The notes under the pieces were generated by a model that was not told the DNA's origin, did no database searches, and was given only the letters and a program-made list of their open reading frames with translations. Of a DNA stretch of 64,000 nt, positions 1 through 9,647 are shown piece by piece. The translations under genes and the position numbers were made by a program. This stretch comes from Sanderia malayensis (Eukaryota; Cnidaria; Scyphozoa; Semaeostomeae; Pelagiidae): positions 1,550,001-1,614,000 of the forward strand of contig RQOL01000699.1 of NCBI GenBank assembly GCA_013076295.1, in the 5' to 3' direction. Numbering within the stretch: position 1 is the first letter of the stretch; the number at the start of each line of letters is the position of its first letter.

Positions 1-29
1 CTACTTTGCTGATATGCCAAATACTATTA

Positions 30-201
30 CAGTCAAATCTCGCTACCTCAAACTCGGTTATCTCAAACAACTCGCTATCTCAAACAGATTCCCATTTCCC
101 CCGTTCTCTATTTGGGTGAATTTAGTCCGGATGGTTAGAGCTCCAACTATGTCTAAAAAATTTCACTTCCTGTGCAAATTTGAGATAGCGAGAGCTGACT
201 G
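30..201. mobile_element. pogo/Tc1-like MITE in SLC37 intron
   Basis: A 172-bp non-coding element flanked by TA dinucleotides (28-29 and 202-203). Its ends are inverted repeats of about 23 bp beginning CAGTCAAATCTCGCTACCTC on the left and CAGTCAGCTCTCGCTATCTC on the complementary right end. A TA target site and CAGTC ends fit non-autonomous Tc1/mariner or pogo-class elements. Related elements with CAGTCAA-type ends occur at 22071-22237 and 33051-33219. Confidence 0.75.
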
Positions 202-643
202 TATGATTATTCTAAGTGCATAGTCACAGAAAAGCATGCATATACATAAATCAGCAAAATAACCAGAAGCTTGTTTCTGCCAAATTCCTTGACTACTCCA
301 TTAAGACCCAGAAGGCTTACTCAATTTTTGAAGTTACAAAAGGAGGGCTTATTAGAAAGGGGACTTAACAAAATTCCCAAATAAGCTTGTTCATGAAATT
401 AACTGAAAAATAAATTATTAATCAATTTAATCATTCGAAATTTCATCATTGTTCAAATAGCCACTGATTTTTAAAAACATGGGGAGGCTTTAACAGAGAG
501 AGAGCTTAAACCAAAATTTTGTTTTGAAAGGGGTTTATTAGAAAAGGGGATTCAATAGATGGGGCTTAATAGACAGGGGGCTTAATATAGCTTTTACAGT
601 AATAATAACCAACCCAGGCACATAAAAATATATTGATGTATAC
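202..643 (-). other. Intron of SLC37-like gene with dispersed repeat
   Basis: No coding exon is seen here. From about 340 to 590 the plus strand repeatedly carries GGGGCTTATTAGA-like phrases, the same dispersed motif found near 8340, 19650 and 39820 and amplified as a minisatellite at 16100-16490. I read this stretch as intron 2 of the minus-strand transporter gene; exon 3 lies outside the window. Confidence 0.5.
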
Positions 644-1079
644 CTTGACTGTGCTAACAGGACGCTTTGCCAAATGGTATGAGGCGTAGGCAAGAAATGT
701 CAACACCAAAACAGAAGCTTTGTACCTGTTTTACAGATGAAGGAGAAAAAAATAACGAAAGATTATATTAATGTTATCTAAAGATTTATTTAACAAAAAC
801 AATCGGGCTGCATTAACTTTCGCTGCCAAACAATCAAAAAGCCATATTGGGTCACACAATACACTCAAAAACAACGAAAATGGAGAAGGCATCGCGAAAC
901 AAAACAAAAACAAATGACAGTCACAAGTTGAAAGTAGAATTTGTATTCCGGCCTCATAAAAGAGCAACTTACCAATTTTCCCTTCTTTCTGGTTTAACAG
1001 TAAAACAAGAAGAGATACATCTTGCTCCGATTGGAACACGACGCTTCAAATTAATGGCAACAGATTCTGTGTTGGCCAT
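644..1079 (-). CDS. SLC37A: SLC37-family sugar-phosphate exchanger, first two exons (partial)
   Basis: Members of the SLC37 branch of the major facilitator superfamily exchange glucose-6-phosphate or glycerol-3-phosphate for phosphate, mostly at the ER membrane. Exon 1 is 973-1079 (ATG at 1079, donor GTAAGT) and exon 2 is 644-725 (donor GTATAC); the junction splits one Trp codon and keeps the frame. Exon 1 encodes a short basic N-terminus. Exon 2 encodes WYKASVLVLTFLAYASYHL followed by AKRPVSTVK, matching the family's first transmembrane helix and its YHxxRKPIS motif (here YHLAKRPVS). The remaining exons would lie left of the window. The gene is divergent from ARCN1 and its start is about 150 bp from a TTAGGG satellite array. 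The family is clear; the SLC37A1/2/3 member is not decidable. Confidence 0.8.
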
Positions 1080-1228
1080 TTTTTTCTATGCTATCTGCTG
1101 AGCTATCTAACTTCCTTGCTTTGACCTCTTCATTGCCCATTTCCAAAACTTCCAGTCTCTTGTCTCTCAACATCACCACACAACACAGCAACGCAACACG
1201 TCACGTGCGCAAAAATTTATGACGTCTG

Positions 1229-2095
1229 TGCAGCACTGTAGTTAGTCCACTACGCAGGAGCACATATGATATGTTGACACTCAGGGTTAGGGTTAAGGCT
1301 GGACTTGGGGTTGGGGCTAGGGTTGGAAGCCTAAAGGTGGGTGTAACTGCGCAGTATCATATTTAGTCCATTGCGCAGGAGCACATGTGGTGTGTTGGTA
1401 CTTGGCGTTAGGGTTAGTCTTAGGGTTAGGGCTAGGGCTATGGTTGGAAGCCTAAAGGTGGGTGTAACTGCGCAGCATCATGTGTAGTCTACTGCGCAGG
1501 AGCACATATGTTGTGTTGGTACTTGGCGTTAGGGTTAGGCTTAGGGTTAGGGTTAGGGTTTGGGTTAGGGTTGGAAGCCTAAAGGTGGGTGTAACTGCGC
1601 AGTATCATATTTAGTCTACTGCGCAGGAGCACATATGGTGTGTTGGTACTTGGCGTTAGGGTTAAGCTTAGGGTTAGGCTTAGGGTTAGGGTTAGGGTTA
1701 GAAGCCTAAAGATGGGTGTGACTGCGCAGTATCATATTTAGTCTACTGCGCAGGAGCACATATGTTGTGTTGGTACTTGGCGTTAGGGTTAGGCTTAGGG
1801 TTAGGGCTTGGGTTAGGGTTGGAAGCCTAAAGGTGGGTGTAACTGCGCAGTATCATATTTAGTCTACTGCGCAGGAGCACATATGGTGTGTTGGTACTTG
1901 GCGTTAGGGTTTGGCTTAGGATTAGGCTTAGGGTTAGGGCTAGGGTTGGAAGCCTAAAGATGGGTGTAACTGCGCAGTATCATATTTAGTCCACTGCGCA
2001 GAAGCACATATGGTGTGTTTGGGCGTTAGGGTCAGGCTTGGGGTTAGGGCAAGGCTCAAGCTTGGGGTTAGCGTTGAGGCTTGAAGATGGGTTTA
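1229..2095. repeat. Satellite array 1: about seven ~120-bp units with TTAGGG runs
   Basis: Each unit contains TACTGCGCAGGAGCACATAT, a GTGTTGGTACTTGGCG phrase, a variable run of TTAGGG/CTTAGGG/CTAGGG, then GGAAGCCTAAAGGTGGGTG and AACTGCGCAGTATC. The end of one unit and the start of the next form the inverted repeat CTGCGCAGTA, 12-base spacer, TACTGCGCAG. Outer units are degenerate (the first reads CTACGCAGG). The array occupies the intergenic space between the divergent SLC37-like gene and ARCN1. The TTAGGG tracts are interrupted, so this is an interstitial satellite and not a chromosome end. Confidence 0.9.
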
Positions 2096-2433
2096 GCTCA
2101 CCAATGCTTATTCAATTTTTGAGAGAATTTCACCCTATTCCATACCATCATATTTCAAACTTTTTCGCGTTCAATCTCCAATTTACGGCAACAATTTGCC
2201 TTGGTGTTGTGTTCGACCATGGCTATGCGGAATTCGGGTATAAAGAGGGCTGGTGACTAGTGACTTGATCTTCATGAAAACTTCCATTGTAAACGTGGCG
2301 AAAGTGACGGGAAGGAAAGCAACATTTCGATATAGTTTTTGGTACGATGACCCTTGTTTGAGAACGGAAACAACCTTTTTAGGGTCCGAAACTTGCAGAA
2401 ACTATTTTGATTTCTAAAGGAACAGATTTAAAA

Positions 2434-5400
2434 ATGGTAAGTAGCGACGGTGATGGCATGTCGTGAAGCCTTTGGTAATCGTACGTTTAGGCCCATACAA
2501 CAACACCTGGGGCCGTCTCATCTCAACCAATAACTCTGGACCCCTGTATCAGATTTGGGTTAAGAAATGGTAAACAGGAGTTTAGCGTTTTCGGTTCAGT
2601 TTGCTGTCGATTTTTAATGTTATAGGTAGGAGGGAGAGTAGCTCAATAACCGCTTTGGCTTTTGAAATGTTGCAGCTAGATTGTAAATTTCTCCCACCTC
2701 ACTCAATTTTTAGTGTACCTACTTATACCATCATGAATTGAGTAATCTCTGCAATTTCATAATAAAATATCGAAACACTTTTCTTAGGTTTTGTTAGCAG
2801 CAGCCATATGCTCAAAAAATGGCAAAGGTAATAATAATTTAATAACTAGATTGGTTTTTCTCCATATCACTTTGATTGATTTGAGTATCAATAATGAAAA
2901 TAATAAAATATTCAATTTACTAATTCCTTCTAGCTTTGCTGTCCCGTCAATTTGTTGAGATGACAAAATCCCGAATTGAGGGACTTCTGTCAGCTTTTCC
3001 AAAGCTGATGAACACTGGAAAACAACATACGTTTGTTGAGACAGAAAGTGTCAGATATGTTTACCAGCCATTAGATAAACTTTTTATGCTATTGATCACC
3101 ACGAAAGCAAGCAATATTTTAGAAGATTTGGAAACACTTAGACTTTTCTCAAGAGTTGTGAGTATTTATAGCATATTGATGTTTTTGCAAATTTAAATTT
3201 TTATAGTTAGAATTTGTGCAAACTTGTGTGTGAATGTAAATGCTGCTTTGTTCTCATAGGTTCCAGAGTATTGTAAAATTCTGGAAGATACAGAAATTTT
3301 GGAGAATTCATTCCAATTGTTATTTGCTTTTGATGAAATTGTCGCACTTGGGTATAGAGAGAGTGTAAACTTGGCTCAGATTAGAACATTTATTGAAATG
3401 GACAGCCACGAAGAGAAGGTTATCAATGCTGTTAGGAATGTAAGCAATGCTATTCACTATTTCTTGCCCATGCAAACTATGCCTCTGTCCATAGCAGCAT
3501 AAGTGAAGTGCTGGTATTTGCAAGGCATTGCATTACAGTATTACCCCACCACTGAGAAACTGTCTTAAAAGAGACTCAAACCTAAAATTGTTCAGAAAAC
3601 AATAGATAGAAACAACAGTCTATTGTTTTTAGACAATACTCTGGCCCCAAAGAACTAATTTCTAAGTGGCAGGGTAATACTGTACCTAATCCTATGTCGA
3701 TGTTGCCGTGACACTAGCCCTGTGATATTCTTCTCTTGTGATTAGACACAAATAATGGAAGCAAAGGAGCAAAGAAAGAGGAAGGAAAAAGAGCTTCAAA
3801 GAGCTGCAGCTGGAAAGGGCAGAACAGGTGCTTTGCTCAGTGGGTTTGGTAGCAGTATGTCATCATCATTATCAAGACATGAGGCCAGTAATCCCGTTGT
3901 TGGAGATACTGCAATGTCAGAGCCAGTCCAGCAGAAACCATCCTACCAAACAAAGTGAGCAAGGGTTTTTATCTCACGGGAGAAATGAAGGGTAATCAGT
4001 TATATCAAGCATTGCATGCAGTTGTGTCAATGCTTGAGCTTTCTGTGGGTTGTGAAAAGATCTCATCCAATGATAATGATTGACTTTTTTCAGGCCGGCT
4101 GGTAGTGGTAAAGCATTGAAGCTGGGTGGCAAAGGAAAAGATATTGATTCATTTGTTAATAAATTGAAACAAGAAGGAACTGGTGAGTGGATTTTCAGAT
4201 AATTATTTGATGCATTTGTCCCCTGCAAGGCATAAGAATTTGCTGACACTCCTGGTACTGATTTCAACAGAAGTGTAATGTGCCTGAAATGTTCTTGTTT
4301 GCAGATATAACCAGCCCAAGCTCAAGTAGAAGTGTCTCTAAGGCACCAACACCAACAGTGCCTATGGCAAGGTAGGGGAATTCACTAATGTTTATAATCA
4401 GTATCACTTCAATCTCAAGAGATCATCAGAAAAAACAATTATACTCAATGTATGATTGCAGAAAGTCAGAGAAAGACTGTATATGATTAAGCTATTAGCA
4501 TAGTGAATAGCTTAAAGTAAGCACAAGAAGATGAGATACACATAACAGCAATCATTCCCTCTGTTAACCTTATCACCAGGGTAATGTGTTGGTCACATTT
4601 TTCATAAAATATTCTTGTTCTACTTGCTGTCATTTTTCAGTGTTCATGTGAAAGTTGACGAGAAGATATCACTAACAGCTGGCCGACATGGCGGACTGCA
4701 AAACATGGAAGTTAGGGGAATGGCACTGCTTAGAATCTCAGACCCTGCATTGTCAAGAATCTCCTTACGTGTTGATAATAATGATAATAGTGCTTTTCAA
4801 ATGCAGGTTGGTGTTTACAAGTAACTATTGTGCTTGAAGATGCAAACAAATTCTTGACCTTGATAGCCCTTAATGAGATGACATGTAGAAATCGCTGTAA
4901 ATGTAGGGACTGCTGTAATGTTAACTGTAGGGACGTCTCCATCTCTCTTTGAGCAGATTTGATATTTTGGAGATACTTCTCTTTCTAGACTCATCCAAAC
5001 ATAGACAAAAAGCTCTTCAACCAAAGCTCTATGGTTGGCCTCAAACAAGGTGGAAAGGGTTTCCCTATCAACAATGAAATTGGCATACTCAAATGGCGAC
5101 TGCAGACCAAGGATGAGAACATGATACCACTTACAAGTAAGTAACCAAGTGTATGTGAAATGACTACACATGCTTTGTGTGTAGGATGTGTTGCTCTGGC
5201 TCTATTACAATCCACCCTCCATGTGTTTAGTATAATTTTGTCTGCTCTTTGTAGTTAATTGTTGGCCTAATGAGAATGATGGACATTGTGAAGTTACAAT
5301 TGAGTACGAGTTGAACTCTGAGGATCTGGAATTGAATGATGTGCTTATACAGATACCAGTACCGTAAGTATTTAGAATTAGCGAATCGCACTCAATTAAT

Positions 5401-6476
5401 CAATATTCAGACTTGATCATGAATATTGGAGGCACGAATTGATCATGTCTCTAATGCAAGAAGAATCTTGAAATCAAATGACTTTCATGATCCATGGCTG
5501 AAGATTGGTAATATATTGGATGCATCCATTAAGCAAGCTAAGAAACACAACTTAAACACACAGTTGTCAAGTTTGTCCAAAAATGGATTAGCTCACCTCT
5601 CTAACTTTAAAGACGTTATTTGGGGACATCTACAGTACAGTAGTACAGTAAACCAAAGTCAAAGGGGTCTCAAACCAAGTGAAACAAGTCTGTAAAACAA
5701 TGAGCCTATTTGTCTTTCCGTTTCAGACATGGTGTTGGTGCACCTGTGGTAGGAGACCTGACAGGAGAATACCATTATGATTACAAGAAATCCGTATTGG
5801 ATTGGCAATTGCCTGTCATTGACACATCAAACTCCTCAGGAAGTCTTGAGTTCACCATTTCAGGACACCCTGATGACTTCTATCCTGTCCATGTGTCTTT
5901 CTATTCGCCCAAGACAATGTGTAACATTCATGTATGTACATGCATCATCTTCAAATACCTCTTTACTTAGCCATGCCTAATACACTCAATACTCTGCTTA
6001 CATAAAGTGATATCCCTCACTTTAATAAACAATAATAATAATAATCTAATAATCAACACATTTTTATACAGGAATAGCCTATCAGTATGATAAAACATAC
6101 TGTTATCATTAGGATTGATTGCTTATACATTCTCATATCTCATACTTGGTATACCGTATTTCCTCAATTAAATGCCCCCCTCAATTAAAAGCCCTCCGAA
6201 AAAGTGCCGAGATTATTAAACGCCCCGGGGCGTTTAATCGAGGAAATACGGTACTAAACTTCATGCCTTCTGTAATCAATACCACTGTCTGCTCAACACC
6301 ATTCAATAGTCATGTTCTGCACTGTATACAATTGTGGACCTTATACCTTATACAACCTTATACCTAACATCTTTTGTCTCTTGTAGATAAACGAGGTAAC
6401 AAATGCCGAAAACAATGCCCCAGTGAAATTCTCCCAAGAAAAGGCACTTACAGTGGAGAAATACGAAATTGTCTGA
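2434..6476 (+). CDS. ARCN1: Coatomer subunit delta (archain)
   Basis: Delta-COP is a subunit of the COPI coat that drives Golgi-to-ER and intra-Golgi retrograde transport; it pairs with beta-COP in the cytosolic F-subcomplex. Twelve exons: 2434-2436 (the ATG alone, followed directly by GTAAGT), 2788-2827, 2934-3157, 3260-3439, 3746-3954, 4094-4182, 4305-4371, 4641-4806, 4989-5136, 5255-5363, 5727-5931, 6387-6476. The protein starts [20 protein letters not shown] (longin-like N-terminal domain), has a lysine/glutamate-rich linker beginning [20 protein letters not shown], then the C-terminal mu-homology domain with GGLQNME, INCWP and [14 protein letters not shown], and ends KYEIV, close to the vertebrate KYEIL end. 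A start codon isolated by an intron is unusual but fits the family's MVLLAAA start. Intron 4 carries a MITE (3536-3682) and intron 11 a palindromic MITE (6153-6253). Confidence 0.96.
3536..3682. mobile_element. MITE with CAGTATTACCC ends in ARCN1 intron 4
   Basis: A 147-bp element flanked by TA on both sides, with inverted ends CAGTATTACCC...GGGTAATACTG and further imperfect pairing (CCACT...AGTGG, AGAAA...TTTCT). It has no coding capacity. The TA target site fits the Tc1/mariner class. Confidence 0.7.
6153..6253. mobile_element. Palindromic MITE in ARCN1 intron 11
   Basis: About 100 bp that folds back almost completely: the ends are ACCGTATTTCCTC and GAGGAAATACGGT, and the interior pairs through GCCCC/GGGGC blocks around a CGCCCCGGGGCG centre. 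No coding content. Confidence 0.7.
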
Positions 6477-7345
6477 AAACATTGAACTCTTAAATTTTCG
6501 TAGATTATATTCAAAAAGCATTCTCATTCTTGCGGTATGGACTTTCTTTCTAACCTCAAACCACTTGAAGAATCTATAAGGTGTACACAACTAATTCCTT
6601 TTAATTCTGTCAGAAATACTACTTATTGTTATAAAAGCTAAAATACCTTTCCAGATATTCTCTCCGCAGAAACTTTATATCTGGCATTTGTTGTAGTTTT
6701 CTTGTGGAAGTTTTTAAGTTGTATTTGAGGTATCGTAGTGATAGACCTCAGAAATTAAACATCAACAGAATAAAGCAGAGATAATCTTCTGAACAGAATA
6801 AGTTAATTTTTGAATAATTCTGTAGCTTCCTCTACATTGTATCCTTGAGAAAGATAGTGGTATACATGTACAATGGTATATTTTTTGTCTGCAAGACTGA
6901 CTTCTGACTGCAATTACCATTGCCAGAACAAATGGTGGTACCATCACTAATAGATGCACTTAAACAAGGATTTTCAAGTTCACACATTAACCTATAGCGG
7001 CAATGAAGTAAACAACAACAAAAGCAGACAACAGTTATATGAAGTAATTATAAATAGATGAAATGCACATTACAGCAAAATATATTAAAGCCAGCTACGG
7101 AAGAAAATTTTTCAAAACACACAATAACAGGTTAATTGTTCGAGTATATGAGAAGAGAGAAAACGTTGTGATTTGAAACTGATTTGGAAGAGTGCCTTGT
7201 TACAACACTCAAAATTGATTATCCCAAAGCTTAAGGTACAAGCTGTTAAATTACCAGCAATTTTTTGTGTAAATTATGTCATTAGCATTAGCAAATCGCA
7301 CAGCAACACGGAACATAGAATAGCAAAAAATAATTATAAGTCTTT
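6477..7345. other. Convergent 3' flanks of ARCN1 and SDHC
   Basis: A+T-rich sequence between two converging genes. No exon, RNA gene or strong repeat was recognised; it presumably holds both 3' UTRs. Confidence 0.5.
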
Positions 7346-9372
7346 TTAGGTTGAGAAGTAATAAGCAGTGGCAAGAGAGGAGAGTGTGGCAACTGCGAGG
7401 ACAGTCCAACCAGTTTTATACAATGTTTTCAGGTCAAATCCCTTGGCAGCATCCCATCCCTTCAAAATGAGAAAAACAACTACCTCAGACTTAGACATGA
7501 GTGGATGATTGGGCTTTTCAAGAAGCTTTCTATTGGAAATATGTGATCGAAAGGAGTAGATATCACCACAGCATGCATTTAAATGCACATAGACTTAGAG
7601 TGAACTCAGACTTAGACATGGGTGGATGATTTCTGGGTAAAATTGGGCTTTTCAAGAAGCTCTCTATTGGAAATATGTGATCAAAGGGAGTAGATATCAC
7701 CACAGCATGAATTTAAATGCACATAGACTTGGAGTGAATCACCAATTGATGGTTTTGTTGGGGGGTGTAATATGAAAAAGCTCATCAGAATAATGATTGT
7801 GACACTTGGTACATGCAGATAAAAAGACCAAACTCCAAGTCAGAAGAGCTATAGGGACATTAAAGCGTCCAGGAAGATAGTAATATAATAACACGATCGG
7901 TGGGAATACTAATTCGTAGACCAAAGAAAATTAATTGTGATCATCTCCAATGCAAAATAACCCTGCTATGTTATACGTATAACATATAACATATCGTACA
8001 TAATGTATTATGCAATCACAATTTTCACGAGCTTCAAGAAATATCTAGCCATATTTTATTCATCAAAAACATCACTCACCAAATGTCGCATTCCATTGAA
8101 AGTGTGATAAAAGAACGGCCAAACCAGCAGGGTTTTTAAAGAAAACAGAACAGGCATTGGGATATTCCAAGCTTTAATTGCATCAAGATAATATGGTGCG
8201 TGCTCTGGAGCAATTAAAGCAAACCCGGCTATTCCAGTGGCCACTACAAAAAAAGGATTTCAATCAACTTTAACACATATAACACAATAAAAGCTATGTT
8301 AAGCCCTCTCTCCAATAAGCTGCACCTCTCAAACTTGAAAATTAAATAAGCCCCCCTCCCTCAGGTTTAATAGAGGTTTTAGGGTAATAACCACTGTTTC
8401 TTTAGCATAGCTTCTACATATATGTGTACTGATACAGTGGAAAGCTAAAGTTAACTGAATGGGCAAACCAGTTAACTTCAGAAGTCACATTTCTAAGCAC
8501 TTACAGAGAGAGTAGATGAATCCACTTGTACGGTGAGAACCGGATAGGAGAGCTGGAAATTCAAATCTGCATATAAAAAAACAACAAGTTGAAAAATATC
8601 TGTTTCCTTAGGTATCCCATGTCATAGGTTCGGGATGCCTGAAAAAGCATTCACGAAACTTACTTATAAATGAGAATGTGTGGTGACATTGGTCGTTCCA
8701 TTCTTTGGTTTTTCTTCCAGAAATTTTCTCCATCCTTCAACTTGCGATCAACAGTTGATGAACTACTTGCCAATGCTGCAAGTGCAGGGCTGAAAAATAA
8801 ATGGCACACACATTTTTTACAAGAGTACTAAAATTTCTCTGGAGTCTAAAGGATTTCAATTGTCATTCTTAAAGTTGCATTGTTTTTTGGCAATTTTGAG
8901 CGTTTTGAGCAACATAGACTCACTATAGAGAAAAACCGTTTATTCAATATGCGATATCCAATTTATAATAAGTAACAAGAGTAGTACAAAGTAAATAATA
9001 TAAACCATAAAATACCTTGCTTTTACTTGCACTCCAACTGGTCGAAGTTTGGAAATTGCACCAGCCCTGCAGCATCCCAGACTTCTTGCTAAATATCTGT
9101 AAATATATTGTAATATTTAAACAGTTGTAAAGAAAGATGTGCGAGACAATTTCTATTTGATTTGGCCTGTGCTGTGGATGGGACGTCCGGATGTCGCACA
9201 AATAAAGCGAGTTTTTACATCAAAATAGACAAAAACAGTACTTAGTGGATACCTAGAAAACTGCAAACAAGCATTCTAAATTTTGTAAAATATGTAAAAT
9301 GTTGATAAACTAGAATTATAAGCAGAATTCTTAGCAAAATATTTCTTACCTTCCCGATAGTAGGGCTGCCAT
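7346..9372 (-). CDS. SDHC: Succinate dehydrogenase cytochrome b560 subunit (complex II membrane anchor)
   Basis: SDHC is the large membrane anchor of respiratory complex II in the inner mitochondrial membrane; with SDHD it binds haem b and ubiquinone. Six exons (transcript order): 9350-9372, 9016-9096, 8664-8789, 8505-8566, 8080-8243, 7346-7459, giving 189 aa with all junctions in frame. The N-terminus (MAALLSGRYLARSLGCCRAG) is basic and presequence-like. Landmarks are ERPMSPHILIY (family RPLSPHITIY), SGSHRTSG (family quinone-site S and R region), three hydrophobic helices, and FYHTFNGMRHL, which holds the haem-ligand histidine region. The donor of exon 5 lies inside MRHL|GTGAGT; reading through it gives a false stop six codons later. 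The start is 275 bp from the divergent ETS gene. Intron 5 contains a tandem duplication (7484-7738). Confidence 0.95.
7484..7738. repeat. Tandem duplication in SDHC intron 5
   Basis: Two direct copies (7484-7603 and 7605-7738) beginning CTCAGACTTAGACATG and ending near GCACATAGACTT. They are about 95% identical apart from a 16-base insertion near the start of the second copy (TTCTGGGTAAAATTGG region). The first copy begins only about 25 bp from the exon 6 acceptor, inside the intron. Confidence 0.85.
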
Positions 9373-9647
9373 TTTATTCCGGTAAGGCGTGGAAGTTGTC
9401 AGTGGTGTGGTGGTGTTGGGCTGGCCTGGCAAATAGCGGGCAATATGTCCCCCCCTTCCAGTGAGGGGAGGGGGGCAAGAATAGTGTAGTCCCCCCAGTC
9501 AATCAGACGAGACAACAAAGACACACACACACACACAGTATGATTTGCGTTGCGTTGATTTCCAGCGTGTGCAAGTCGCAACGGGTTTAAAAATATTTCG
9601 CAGTTTCATTGAAAACAAAACTTCTCACACTTCAAACGTGATGGAAA
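9373..9647. promoter_or_regulatory. Divergent SDHC / ETS promoter region
   Basis: Only 275 bp separate the two proposed start codons, transcribed away from each other. The stretch includes a G/C-rich block (GGGGAGGGGGGCAAG near 9465) and a short CA run near 9525. No TATA box is obvious. A shared bidirectional promoter is inferred from the spacing alone. Confidence 0.5.

Noticed and set aside
1229..2095. Telomere or chromosome end, from the many TTAGGG runs
   Set aside because: The TTAGGG runs are short, interrupted and embedded in a ~120-bp unit, and genes continue on both sides; the same holds at 40925-42345.
1229..2095. CRISPR-like array of repeats and spacers
   Set aside because: Units are whole-length similar with no unique spacers, and the sequence is from an animal nuclear genome.
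8056..8100. SDHC ending at an early stop after MRHLVSDVFDE
   Set aside because: A GTGAGT donor follows MRHL and joins in phase to the last exon, which supplies the family's third helix; the early stop is read-through into the intron.
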